From: Solimicrobium silvestre | Lineage (GTDB): Bacteria; Pseudomonadota; Gammaproteobacteria; Burkholderiales; Burkholderiaceae_D | DNA: 64,000 nt | Direction: 5' to 3' | Assembly: GCF_002976435.1 (NCBI RefSeq) | Contig: NZ_PUGF01000003.1 | Span: 234,421-298,420 of the forward strand | In this document: positions 1 to 7,777 of the stretch, piece by piece | Numbering within the stretch: position 1 is the stretch's first letter | How the letters are laid out: each line of letters begins with the position of its first letter | Position numbers and translations under genes: made by a program | The notes under the pieces: model-generated | Seen by the model: the letters and a program-made list of their open reading frames with translations, nothing else | Told to the model about the DNA's origin: nothing | Database searches by the model: none

Positions 1-939
1 AAGAGCGATGCAGTTTGATGATTGAACGACGATGGCCCGCGCAGTCGTCGATAAATCGCGGGTAAGCAATAGTGCTTTTGTCCCGCCTTTTAGTTTGGGG
101 GACAGGTGAGTTTGTAGGTGGTCATCATTGAAGCCGTAACCTATGCACAGAATCGAGGAGGCACTGTCAATCGCCGCATTCCCACGTTCACGATGCGCAT
201 CAAATGGCTGCCCATAACCTTTTTTGTACTTGCCAGCACCGGGTGTGATAATTAGTGGATCAGATGGGAATGCCATGCTGCATGTCATTGGTGTATCGCC
301 TGCCATAAACCAATCTAGACTCCCATGCGGTTTGAACAGCTTGACGTGATTTCTGTATAGAAGCCTAACAGTTCCTTTGTTTCCGTTGGATAAGCTTTTG
401 ACCATTAGCTTGTCGCTCAAGTCAGGATCATGCTTTCCCCAGTACCGTCCAACCATCATCGAATCTACCCCCCAACCTTCAGACTCTGCAGCAAACTCAA
501 TCAACCGATCGTAGTTGGTAGTGATGATATGTGCGATTTTGGGATTTGCCGCTGAAATATGAGGAAATAGATTCGCAATTTTTAACTTTCGAGTCCCGTT
601 CATACAGGCAGTCATTACTTCTTGCTCTTTTAAAAGCACGAATGCAGCGGTAATCTTGATCACGACCGATTCAATATTGTCTGTTGGCGCATGCTTGAGC
701 AGTGCACCTTCCAAACCATCGGACGTTAAGCACGCTTCAATTGCTGTCCATGTTGATTTATCTGCGTCAGGAATAGCGGATGGAACTTTCGACGCCAACT
801 CTGTCGCAAGCGCCCCCATTCCTGGCAAACCCTCTGCGCACGACAATCCCGAACCAACGATAGTCACCAAACCGTCAGAAAAAATTGCCTGGAGTTCTTT
901 TTTTAGCGCGTCTTGTGCTGAGGCCGTTATGGTATCCAT
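1..939 (-). CDS. SIR2-like (SIR2_2-type) NADase domain protein, 3' end outside window
   Basis: The reverse strand is open from an ATG at 939 to the window edge: 313 codons with no stop, so the C-terminus is missing. The protein reads as a SIR2-like domain. There is a glycine-rich nucleotide loop VGSGLS near residues 28-33, a TTNYD motif at 140-144 whose Asn142 matches the catalytic asparagine, KPHGSLDW at 203-210 with the probable catalytic His205, and IGYGFNDDHL at 266-275, a typical end of this fold. Known relatives hydrolyse NAD during phage infection (SIR2-HerA, DSR and Thoeris ThsA types). No signal peptide is seen, so it is probably cytosolic. Its position beside a tRNA 3' end suggests an accessory island. 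The domain call is firm; the defence role is inferred, and any partner would lie to the left. Confidence 0.85.
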   Translation of the reverse strand, partial: MDTITASAQDALKKELQAIFSDGLVTIVGSGLSCAEGLPGMGALATELASKVPSAIPDADKSTWTAIEACLTSDGLEGALLKHAPTDNIESVVIKITAAFVLLKEQEVMTACMNGTRKLKIANLFPHISAANPKIAHIITTNYDRLIEFAAESEGWGVDSMMVGRYWGKHDPDLSDKLMVKSLSNGNKGTVRLLYRNHVKLFKPHGSLDWFMAGDTPMTCSMAFPSDPLIITPGAGKYKKGYGQPFDAHRERGNAAIDSASSILCIGYGFNDDHLQTHLSPKLKGGTKALLLTRDLSTTARAIVVQSSNCIAL

Positions 940-969
940 CTTGTCAGTGTTGTCTTCAGGTAATCAAAC

Positions 970-1005
970 AGTATATAGGCCGATTCAAATAAATCTTCGG
1001 CCTAT
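970..1005 (-). promoter_or_regulatory. 9-bp perfect inverted repeat with possible -10 in front of the SIR2-like gene
   Basis: ATAGGCCGA at 975-983 is the exact reverse complement of TCGGCCTAT at 997-1005, with a 13-nt spacer. On the reverse strand a TATACT hexamer (975-970) touches the inner edge of the repeat, about 30 nt before the SIR2 start codon. This geometry would suit an operator for a repressor, or a leader hairpin. No clear -35 box was found, so the promoter part is weak. Confidence 0.4.
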
Positions 1006-1216
1006 GGAGTTAGGATTGATTTGACAATTATTTATAGAGCATCGTCAAAATGCTCTTACTCTACATCAGAAGGCATTTAATGCTGTCGAAATAATTATGA
1101 AAATAGCGAACAAATGTAGCTCGAAAGGAAATAAACTATGAAACACAGAAGGTGCGTCAGAAGGGGTCAGGTCTAACATTCCAACAAATAGCTACTCGCA
1201 AATACTCTAGAACACA
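1006..1216. other. Non-coding strip between the SIR2-like gene and tRNA-Met
   Basis: No convincing gene is present. A 7-bp stem (1036-1042 with 1050-1056, 7-nt loop) could end weak transcription on either strand. The stretch around 1157-1168 (GGGGTCAGGTCT) resembles the border sequence often found with IS200-like REP-associated transposases, but no transposase is here. A 12-codon frame from 1138 has a purine-rich leader, but I do not regard it as a gene. Confidence 0.35.
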
Positions 1217-1254
1217 AAAAACCCGCTTAAGCACAAGGCTAAAAGCGGGTTTTT
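1217..1254 (-). terminator. Rho-independent terminator downstream of tRNA-Met
   Basis: The arms around AAACCCGCTT (1217-1228) and AAGCGGGTTT (1243-1254) pair perfectly. On the reverse strand the hairpin is followed by a T run, about 30 nt after the tRNA 3' end. It could also work in the other direction. Confidence 0.75.
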
Positions 1255-1285
1255 GTAAGTTCCAGGTTGCCCTAAAACTAAATTT

Positions 1286-1362
1286 TGGTGGTGATAGGTG
1301 GATTTGAACCACCGACCCCAGCATTATGAGTGCTGTGCTCTAACCAACTGAGCTATATCACC
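1286..1362 (-). tRNA. tRNA-Met (CAT anticodon, elongator type)
   Basis: A 77-nt cloverleaf on the reverse strand: the acceptor arm GGTGATA pairs with TATCACC, the anticodon CAT is at 1328-1326 in a CTCATAA loop, the T arm contains GGTTCAAATCC, and CCA is encoded (1288-1286). The D arm and anticodon arm closely resemble the elongator methionine tRNA of E. coli rather than the initiator. A lysidine-type tRNA-Ile with the same anticodon cannot be wholly excluded. The 3' end faces the SIR2-like gene. Confidence 0.93.
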
Positions 1363-1374
1363 AGGAAGCACGAG

Positions 1375-1403
1375 ATTATGACTTCATGGCTTTAGGCTGT
1401 CAA
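1375..1403 (-). promoter_or_regulatory. Sigma-70 promoter of tRNA-Met
   Basis: On the reverse strand there is a consensus -35 TTGACA (1403-1398), a 17-nt spacer, and a -10 CATAAT (1380-1375), placed 12 nt before the mature tRNA 5' end. Both the spacing and the -35 match are ideal. Confidence 0.8.
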
Positions 1404-1443
1404 GAAAAAAGTCAGAATTTTCGGTCTATTGTGGTACTTCTGA

Positions 1444-2274
1444 CTAACGGCTAGGCTCACTACCAAATTCGTCCCCTAATTCACTGCTGCGCTCGGCTGC
1501 GGCTTTCAATGCGGTGACTATTGCATTGGAAACACCACTTTGCTCCATGCTCGTCAAGGCGGCATAGGTGGTGCCGCCTTTGGATGTGACTCGCTCACGC
1601 AATACCGCAGCAGGTTCACTTGATTGAGCCGCTAATTGTGATGCGCCTAAAAAAGTCGCCAAGGCTAATTGGCGGCCTTGTTCTTGATCTAGCCCCATTT
1701 CTTGCGCGGCTTTTTGCATGGCTTCGATGAAATAAAATACATACGCCGGGCCGCTGCCCGAGATGGCAGTTAGCGGGTCTAGCAGTGCTTCGTTGTCCAG
1801 CCAGACTGTGGCGCCAACTGCGCTCATGATGGCATTGGCAATAGTGCGTTGTTCCGCACTGACAACCGGCATGGCGTACATGCCGGTAATGCCTTGATTA
1901 ATCAGGGCGGGCATGTTGGGCATGGTGCGCACTATTTGGGGGTAGCCATTTAACCAACGTGATAAATCTAATGCGCGGATTCCGGCGGCAATTGAGATGA
2001 TTAATTGCCCTTTTAAATAGGGAACCAATTGCTCGGCTACTTCGCGCATTTGCTGTGGCTTTACTGCCAACAATACAACGTCGCACTCCGCAATTTGTGC
2101 ATCAATCTGGTTGCTGGTTTTAATGCCAAACCGCTCCGTCAACTGACTTAAACAAACCGGGCTTACATCCACTACGTGAATGTCTTCCGGCTGACTTACT
2201 GTGCCGCATAGCCCGCCGATTAGTGCGCTGGCCATGTTGCCTCCGCCGACGAAGCTAATTTTTATTGGTTTCAT
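1444..2274 (-). CDS. proC: Pyrroline-5-carboxylate reductase
   Basis: Catalyses the last step of proline synthesis, NAD(P)H reduction of pyrroline-5-carboxylate, in the cytosol. The N-terminus MKPIKISFVGGGNMASA carries the Rossmann dinucleotide loop, and the family signature around ISGSGPAYVFYFIEAM and SKGGTTYAAL (C-terminal helical domain) is present. The chosen start gives 276 aa, near the usual 270. An ATG 15 nt upstream (2289) overlaps the end of yggS and has a better purine-rich leader, so it is an alternative. It lies directly downstream of yggS on the same strand and is very likely cotranscribed, an old pairing in proteobacteria. Function is confident. Confidence 0.95.
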   Translation of the reverse strand: MKPIKISFVGGGNMASALIGGLCGTVSQPEDIHVVDVSPVCLSQLTERFGIKTSNQIDAQIAECDVVLLAVKPQQMREVAEQLVPYLKGQLIISIAAGIRALDLSRWLNGYPQIVRTMPNMPALINQGITGMYAMPVVSAEQRTIANAIMSAVGATVWLDNEALLDPLTAISGSGPAYVFYFIEAMQKAAQEMGLDQEQGRQLALATFLGASQLAAQSSEPAAVLRERVTSKGGTTYAALTSMEQSGVSNAIVTALKAAAERSSELGDEFGSEPSR

Positions 2275-2281
2275 TGTCTTA

Positions 2282-2983
2282 TTAAGCATAATTTCTTTTC
2301 CCAAAAATAGCGCTACCGATTCGCACCATGGTGCTGCCCTCTAAAATCGCCGCTTCCAGATCTGCCGACATGCCCATAGATAAGGTATCCAGCGCCAAGC
2401 CTTGTTGATTTAACTGTTCTTGCAGCGTTTTAATTTGCTGATAAGGAGTGCGTTGTTGCTCCAGTGTTTGCGCAGGCTCTGGAATTGCCATCAAACCACG
2501 CAAGCGTACATTCGGTAACGCCGCTATTTGTTGGGCAAGTTGTGCTGCCTGATTTATTGGCACGCCGCTTTTTGTTTCTTGTTCGCTAATATTAATTTGT
2601 AAGCAAATATTTAATGGCGGCAAGTTGTCTGGACGCTGTTCTGATAAACGCTCGGCGATTTTTAACCGGTCCACCGCGTGTGCCCATGAAAAGTTTTGCG
2701 CGATTAAACGGGTCTTATTACTTTGAATTGGGCCGATAAAATGCCATTCCAAGGCAAGCTCGGGGGACAAACGGCGTACCTCCGCCATCTTATCCAAGGC
2801 TTCCTGTAAATAATTTTCACCAAAAGCCGTTTGGCCTGCTTTGCCCGCTTCTAAAACAGCTTCCGCATTAAAGGTTTTGGACACAGCTAGCAGCTGAATT
2901 TCGTGCGGGGAGCGGCCTGCTATTTGCGCAGCATGAATAATCTGTTGCTGTACGGCTTGCAAGTTAATAAGGATTGTGGACAT
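2282..2983 (-). CDS. yggS: YggS/PROSC-family pyridoxal phosphate homeostasis protein
   Basis: A 233-aa PLP-binding protein of the YggS family (fold type III, alanine-racemase-like barrel without racemase activity). It buffers PLP and affects amino acid and keto acid pools. The PLP lysine is Lys36 in LLAVSKTF, followed by FGENYLQE, WHFIGPIQSNK and the phosphate-binding end LSMGMSADLEAAILEGSTMV. It lies upstream of proC in the same orientation and is divergent from pilT across about 80 nt. This is the housekeeping copy; a second, diverged family member lies at 17293-18120. Confidence 0.95.
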   Translation of the reverse strand: MSTILINLQAVQQQIIHAAQIAGRSPHEIQLLAVSKTFNAEAVLEAGKAGQTAFGENYLQEALDKMAEVRRLSPELALEWHFIGPIQSNKTRLIAQNFSWAHAVDRLKIAERLSEQRPDNLPPLNICLQINISEQETKSGVPINQAAQLAQQIAALPNVRLRGLMAIPEPAQTLEQQRTPYQQIKTLQEQLNQQGLALDTLSMGMSADLEAAILEGSTMVRIGSAIFGKRNYA

Positions 2984-3062
2984 AATCGGGATAATTTACT
3001 TTCATGCGCCATGTATTAAGCAAGGCGCCTCAACTTATTTACTTGGACTGTCAGGATTATAA

Positions 3063-4106
3063 ATGGATATTTCCGAACTACTCGCGTTCTCAGTCAAGAA
3101 TAATGCATCCGATTTACATCTGTCCGCCGGCCTGCCGCCGATGATACGGGTTCACGGTGACGTTAGACGTATTAATTTGCCGCCGCTGGAACACAAAGAC
3201 GTCCATGCGCTGATTTACGACATCATGAACGATGGGCAGCGTAAACAATTTGAAGAATTCTTAGAATGCGATTTTTCTTTCGCCATTCCTGGCCTGGCTC
3301 GTTTCCGGGTTAATGCATTTAACCAGGAACGTGGCCCTGCCGCGGTACTACGTACCATTCCGTCCAAAGTGCTTTCGCTGGAACAACTGAATACACCTAA
3401 AATTTTTGCTGATTTAGCGTTAAAACCGCGCGGCTTGGTCTTGGTTACTGGCCCTACCGGTTCGGGTAAATCAACTACCTTGGCGGCGATGGTGAATCAT
3501 GTCAATGAAAACGAATACGGTCATATTTTGACTGTTGAAGATCCGATTGAATTTGTGCACGATTCTAAAAAATGCCTGATTAACCAACGTGAAGTCGGGC
3601 CGCACACGATGTCATTCAACAACGCGTTACGTTCCGCATTGCGCGAAGATCCTGACGTGATTCTGGTGGGTGAGTTGCGTGACTTGGAAACCATCCGCTT
3701 GGCACTCACTGCCGCAGAAACTGGTCACTTGGTGTTTGGTACGTTACATACTTCCTCCGCCGCTAAAACAATCGATCGTATTGTCGACGTTTTCCCTGCA
3801 GAAGAAAAAGAGATGGTGCGTTCGATGCTGTCCGAATCGTTACAGGCAGTTATTTCACAAACGCTGCTTAAAACCAAAGATGGTTCTGGCCGTGTTGCTG
3901 CGCATGAGATCATGATCGGCACGCCAGCGATTCGTAACTTGATACGTGAAAGTAAAATCGCCCAGATGTATTCTGCGATTCAAACCGGTAGCAATGTGGG
4001 TATGCAAACCTTGGATCAAAATTTAACTGAACTGGTTAAACGTAATCAAATTTCACTTGGCGCTGCACGTTTCGCTGCCAAAATTCCTGATAATTTCCCA
4101 GGCTAA
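3063..4106 (+). CDS. pilT: Type IV pilus retraction ATPase PilT
   Basis: The hexameric AAA-like motor that depolymerises type IV pili for twitching and DNA uptake; it acts at the inner membrane. 347 aa, the usual PilT length. Walker A GPTGSGKST is at 130-138, the Asp box follows around TVEDPIEFVH, Walker B is in DPDVILVGELRD, the His box is TGHLVFGTLHT, and the C-terminal AIRNLIRE retraction motif is present. An AGGA sits six bases before the ATG. It starts an operon with pilU and is divergent from yggS-proC, the standard arrangement in beta- and gammaproteobacteria. Confidence 0.97.
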   Translation: MDISELLAFSVKNNASDLHLSAGLPPMIRVHGDVRRINLPPLEHKDVHALIYDIMNDGQRKQFEEFLECDFSFAIPGLARFRVNAFNQERGPAAVLRTIPSKVLSLEQLNTPKIFADLALKPRGLVLVTGPTGSGKSTTLAAMVNHVNENEYGHILTVEDPIEFVHDSKKCLINQREVGPHTMSFNNALRSALREDPDVILVGELRDLETIRLALTAAETGHLVFGTLHTSSAAKTIDRIVDVFPAEEKEMVRSMLSESLQAVISQTLLKTKDGSGRVAAHEIMIGTPAIRNLIRESKIAQMYSAIQTGSNVGMQTLDQNLTELVKRNQISLGAARFAAKIPDNFPG

Positions 4107-4126
4107 AATAGAAAGAGCTAAGCAAA

Positions 4127-5263
4127 ATGGAACGCGATCAAGCCACCAAGTTCATGAACGATTTATTACGTCTGATGCTCACCAAAAATGGCTCAGACTT
4201 ATTTATCACAGCAGACTTTCCGCCCGCATTTAAGATAGATGGCAAAGTAACGCCGGTATCAAACCAGCCGCTGACGGCCGCGCATACGATCGAATTAGCG
4301 CGCTCCATCATGAACGACAAACAAGCAGCGATGTTTGAACAAACCAAAGAATGTAACTTTGCGATTAACCCTGCGGGACTAGGGCGCTTCCGGGTTTCTG
4401 CCTTTGTGCAACAAAGCCGCGTCGGCATGGTGCTGCGTACAATTACCACCACCATTCCTAAATTTGAAGATCTTGGCCTGCCGGCTATTTTGAATGACAT
4501 TGCCATGACCAAGCGCGGTCTGGTGATTATGGTGGGTGCGACTGGTTCAGGGAAATCCACTTCCTTAGCAGCGATGGTTGGGTACCGCAACGCCAATAGT
4601 TACGGCCACATTATTACGGTGGAAGATCCGATTGAATACGTGCATCCACATAACAACTGCATCGTTACGCAACGTGAAGTGGGTATTGATACGGAAGACT
4701 GGGGAGCCGCGTTAAAGAACTCGCTGCGTCAGGCGCCCGATGTTATTCAGATTGGTGAAATTCGTGACCGCGAAACGATGGATCATGCCATCGCCTTTGC
4801 CGAAACGGGTCACTTATGTTTAGCCACATTACATGCCAACAGCACCAACCAAGCACTCGACCGGATTATTAACTTTTTCCCTGAAGAGCGTCGTCAACAA
4901 TTGTTGATGGATTTGTCGCTGAATTTAAAAGCCGTTGTTTCTCAACGTTTAATTCCTTTGCGAGGAACCAAAGGACGTTGTGCTGCATTAGAAATTTTAA
5001 TCAACTCACCGTTGATTGGTGACTTGATCTTTAAAGGTCAGGTGCACGAAATTAAAGAGGTCATGAAAAAATCACGCGAACATGGCATGCAGACATTTGA
5101 TCAGTCGCTCTTTGAGTTATATGAAGCGCAAAAAATCTCTTATGAAGATGCGTTACGCAATGCCGATTCGGTCAATGAATTGCGCCTGGCAATTATGTTG
5201 CACGGTAAAGAAGCTAAAGAACGTGACTTGAACAGCGGCACCCAACATTTAGGAATTGTATGA
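4127..5263 (+). CDS. pilU: PilT-dependent retraction ATPase PilU
   Basis: A 378-aa paralogue of PilT that supports pilus retraction under load and depends on PilT. Walker A reads GATGSGKST, Walker B region [12 protein letters not shown], His box [13 protein letters not shown]. The protein is longer than PilT at the C-terminus, as is normal for PilU, and lacks the exact AIRNLIRE motif. It follows pilT by 20 nt and overlaps the next gene by 4 nt (ATGA), so the three genes are probably cotranscribed. Confidence 0.95.
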   Translation: MERDQATKFMNDLLRLMLTKNGSDLFITADFPPAFKIDGKVTPVSNQPLTAAHTIELARSIMNDKQAAMFEQTKECNFAINPAGLGRFRVSAFVQQSRVGMVLRTITTTIPKFEDLGLPAILNDIAMTKRGLVIMVGATGSGKSTSLAAMVGYRNANSYGHIITVEDPIEYVHPHNNCIVTQREVGIDTEDWGAALKNSLRQAPDVIQIGEIRDRETMDHAIAFAETGHLCLATLHANSTNQALDRIINFFPEERRQQLLMDLSLNLKAVVSQRLIPLRGTKGRCAALEILINSPLIGDLIFKGQVHEIKEVMKKSREHGMQTFDQSLFELYEAQKISYEDALRNADSVNELRLAIMLHGKEAKERDLNSGTQHLGIV

Positions 5264-5745
5264 GTAATGTTTATGATTTTTCAGCCACCAGTTTGGCTGG
5301 CCAGCCTGTGTCATTAAGTGATTACAAGGGCAAAGTTATACTGATCGTCAATACGGCCAGCGCGTGTGGCTTTACGCCGCAATACAAGGGATTAGAAGCG
5401 CTTTACCAGGAATTTAAAGATCTTGGCGTTGTGGTGTTGGGATTTCCATGCAATCAATTTGGTCGCCAGGAACCGGGAACGGCGTTAGAAATTGGTGCGT
5501 TTTGCGAAAAAAATTATGGCGTTACTTTTCCCTTATTTGAAAAAATAGATGTCAATGGTGATGAAGCGCATCCGCTCTTTCAATATCTGAAACAACACGC
5601 ACCCGGTGTGCTTGGTAGCGCTGCGATCAAGTGGAATTTCACTAAATTTTTAATAAAAAAAGATGGCACCGTTTATGACCGCTACGCGCCGCTCACTAAA
5701 CCGGAAGAGTTAATTGAAGATGTAAAAAGTTTACTGGAAGAGTAA
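5260..5745 (+). CDS. Glutathione peroxidase family protein (thioredoxin fold)
   Basis: Reduces peroxides using a cysteine of the thioredoxin fold; many bacterial members use thioredoxin more than glutathione. 161 aa with the catalytic Cys36 in NTASACGFT, the family motif GFPCNQFG with the catalytic Gln, and WNFTKFLI with the Trp/Asn of the active site. There is no signal peptide, so it is cytosolic (BtuE type). The start overlaps the pilU stop by four bases, so translation is likely coupled. Placement after pilU suggests cotranscription, not a pilus role. Confidence 0.92.
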   Translation: MSNVYDFSATSLAGQPVSLSDYKGKVILIVNTASACGFTPQYKGLEALYQEFKDLGVVVLGFPCNQFGRQEPGTALEIGAFCEKNYGVTFPLFEKIDVNGDEAHPLFQYLKQHAPGVLGSAAIKWNFTKFLIKKDGTVYDRYAPLTKPEELIEDVKSLLEE

Positions 5746-5798
5746 TTGCACTTGGTGCAAACTTCTGCTTGTAATTCACCACTTTTTCGGATTTAGTA

Positions 5799-6377
5799 AT
5801 GAAAAAATTGTTCGGCTTTATCGCAGCACTGACTTTACTGGCAAGCTCTCAAGTATTCGCACAAACGACTAAACCTACTCAGGAATCGTTGCAAAAATTA
5901 TTTGAAATAACGGAAGTAAGTTCCATGATTCCAAAACTTCAAAGCCAGTTGGAAGCAGCGGTGAATCATTTGGTTCAAGAGGCGATGAAGGGAAAAACAA
6001 TCACTCCGGACCAACAAAAAGCACTTGATGCATTCCGTGCAAAAATCATCAAAATTCAAAATGATGAAATTAGCTGGAATGCGATGGAGCCAAGAATTGC
6101 AGAAATTTATGGAAATACGTTAAGTCAGGCCGATGTTGATGGCATGATTGCTTTTTATCAATCGCCAGCCGGCATATCCTTTAGTAAAAAAATGCCTGAA
6201 ATCATGCAACAAACCATGAACATGATGCAAAAAATGATGGGGCCGTTGATGGAAAAAATGGGAGCGGCGCAAGCTGAATTAGCACAAGATTTAAAACCTG
6301 AGGTGAAATCGGATGTAAAACCGGAGGTTAATCCGGATCTAAAACCCGAATTAACACAAGCATCACCTCAGAAATAA
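5799..6377 (+). CDS. Exported DUF2059 protein
   Basis: A 192-aa protein with a clear signal peptide (MKKLFGFIAALTLLASSQVFA, cleavage after AFA-type site near residue 21), so it is probably periplasmic. The middle matches DUF2059: a helical domain with WNAMEPRIAEIYGNTLSQADVDG and YQSPAGISFSKKMPEI. The C-terminus is a low-complexity tail with repeated KPE(V/L)xxD units after a methionine-rich stretch. The family has no assigned function. It stands alone between gpx and a strong terminator. Confidence 0.8.
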   Translation: MKKLFGFIAALTLLASSQVFAQTTKPTQESLQKLFEITEVSSMIPKLQSQLEAAVNHLVQEAMKGKTITPDQQKALDAFRAKIIKIQNDEISWNAMEPRIAEIYGNTLSQADVDGMIAFYQSPAGISFSKKMPEIMQQTMNMMQKMMGPLMEKMGAAQAELAQDLKPEVKSDVKPEVNPDLKPELTQASPQK

Positions 6378-6380
6378 TGA

Positions 6381-6412
6381 AAAAGGGCACTTAATCTAAG
6401 TGCCCTTTTTTA
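6381..6412 (+). terminator. Rho-independent terminator
   Basis: A 13-bp perfect stem (6381-6393 with 6397-6409), 3-nt loop, then T run. It ends the DUF2059 gene and, since the left arm starts with A residues, may also end metF from the other side. Confidence 0.9.
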
Positions 6413-6433
6413 TTTACCGAATAAAACAAAACA

Positions 6434-7261
6434 TCACAGCAAGCGCTGCCAAATCGCACTAGTTGCTACCGCTTGATTCATGGAATAGAAATGCAAACCC
6501 GGTGCACCACCGGCCAGTAATCGTTCGCACAATTGCGTGACCACATCCAGCCCAAATGCTTTAATGGAAGCGCTATCATCGCCATAACTGGCTAATTTCA
6601 AACGCACCCAGCGTGGGATTTCAGCACCGCACATTTCAGAAAAACGCATTAACTGCGTGTAGTTGGTGATGGGCATAATACCAGCCACAATCGGGACATT
6701 CACGCCGAGTTTATTGGCGGCGTCTACAAACTGAAAATAGGCGTCGGCATTGTAAAAATACTGGGTAATTGCTGCATCGGCACCCGCTTGAATTTTACGT
6801 GCGAAGTTTTTCAAATCGTCTTGCGGTGAACGGGCTTGTGGGTGCATTTCCGGATAAGCAGCAACTTCAATCCGAAACCAGTCGCCGGTTTCTTTACGGA
6901 TAAATTCAACCAATTCACTGGCATAACGGAATTCGCCTCCAGCACCGTATCCACTCGGCAAGTCACCACGCAACGCCACTAGGCGATGAATGTCATTGGC
7001 TTTATATTGCTGCAAAATGGCGCGAATTGATTCAGCGCTTCCGCCAACACAAGACAAATGCGGTGCTGCAGCAAACCCTTCTGCGCGCATTTCCAATACG
7101 GTGTCTAAAGTGCCTTGCTGGGTCGTGCCACCCGCACCAAACGTGACGGAGAAATAGGTTGGATTTAACACAGCCAGCTTTGCGCGGACTATGCGTAATT
7201 TCTCAACTCCTTCAGGTGTTTTAGGAGGGAAAAATTCAATACTAAAATTAGGTTGTGGCAT
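6434..7261 (-). CDS. metF: 5,10-methylenetetrahydrofolate reductase
   Basis: FAD enzyme that makes 5-methyl-THF for methionine synthesis. 275 aa, a normal bacterial length. The N-terminus FSIEFFPPKT carries the catalytic Glu, FSVTFGAGGTT and LVALRGDLPSG (FAD/folate Asp) follow, and ITQYFYNADAYFQFVD plus IVAGIMPITNY complete the barrel. It lies on the same strand as the small membrane protein gene and ahcY, so this looks like a methyl-cycle cluster (ahcY, membrane protein, metF), a common order in Burkholderiales. Confidence 0.96.
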   Translation of the reverse strand: MPQPNFSIEFFPPKTPEGVEKLRIVRAKLAVLNPTYFSVTFGAGGTTQQGTLDTVLEMRAEGFAAAPHLSCVGGSAESIRAILQQYKANDIHRLVALRGDLPSGYGAGGEFRYASELVEFIRKETGDWFRIEVAAYPEMHPQARSPQDDLKNFARKIQAGADAAITQYFYNADAYFQFVDAANKLGVNVPIVAGIMPITNYTQLMRFSEMCGAEIPRWVRLKLASYGDDSASIKAFGLDVVTQLCERLLAGGAPGLHFYSMNQAVATSAIWQRLL

Positions 7262-7289
7262 GAGCTTAGTCTCGCAATTCGTTTCGTGA

Positions 7290-7631
7290 TTAGTCTTTAA
7301 GTATTAAAGTCGAGAGCGCCCAGGAAATAACGCTATAGAGCATTGCTGCAAGCACCGCAGACCAAAATCCTGCAACATGGAAACCGGTAAACATGGTTGC
7401 CACCATCCAAAACAATAGTCCATTTAACACCAGCACAAATAAACCTAAACTAACGACGGTGACAGGCAAGGTCAGTAATAATAAAATCGGCCGCAATACC
7501 GTGTTCACAAAACCTAACACTACCGCAACTAATAAGGCAGTCGCGAAACTGTCGATGCTGACGGAATGCATTAAATACGGCAATGCCAATAGTGCCAGGG
7601 CATTGATTAACCATGTAGCTAACAGACGCAT
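7290..7631 (-). CDS. Phage holin family IV-like membrane protein (YvlD/COG1950 type)
   Basis: About 113 aa with four hydrophobic segments and the family core GFVNTVLRPILLLLTLPVT, typical of the 4-TM COG1950 family. The name comes from a distant holin similarity; no lysis role is implied. The start at 7631 (MRLLATW) is preferred because AGGAGA lies six bases upstream. It sits between ahcY and metF, as in many betaproteobacteria, but what it does there is unknown. Confidence 0.85.
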   Translation of the reverse strand: MRLLATWLINALALLALPYLMHSVSIDSFATALLVAVVLGFVNTVLRPILLLLTLPVTVVSLGLFVLVLNGLLFWMVATMFTGFHVAGFWSAVLAAMLYSVISWALSTLILKD

Positions 7632-7654
7632 GAGGTCTCCTATAGTTGTTATCT

Positions 7655-7769
7655 GTAGGGTGGGCACAGGTTCATCGTGCCCACGCGTAACCGTACATCA
7701 ACAACGGATTTGTGTAAAAATATTATAGATCGAAGAGAACGCGTGGGCACAAAACCGTGCCCACCCTAC
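7655..7769. repeat. GTAGGGTGGGCAC palindromic repeat (115 bp)
   Basis: Perfect 13-bp terminal inverted repeats (7655-7667 and 7757-7769) enclose inner arms GTGCCCACGCGT and ACGCGTGGGCAC, so each half can fold alone or with the other. The same termini recur at 63609-63810. It looks like a non-autonomous REP/MITE-type element. It lies between ahcY and the small membrane protein gene and may act as a transcript boundary. Confidence 0.8.
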
Positions 7770-7777
7770 GAAAATAA

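Noticed and set aside
656..1024. Plus-strand frame of 122 codons
   Set aside because: It lies opposite the SIR2-like gene, whose protein has clear motifs; the plus-strand product has none.
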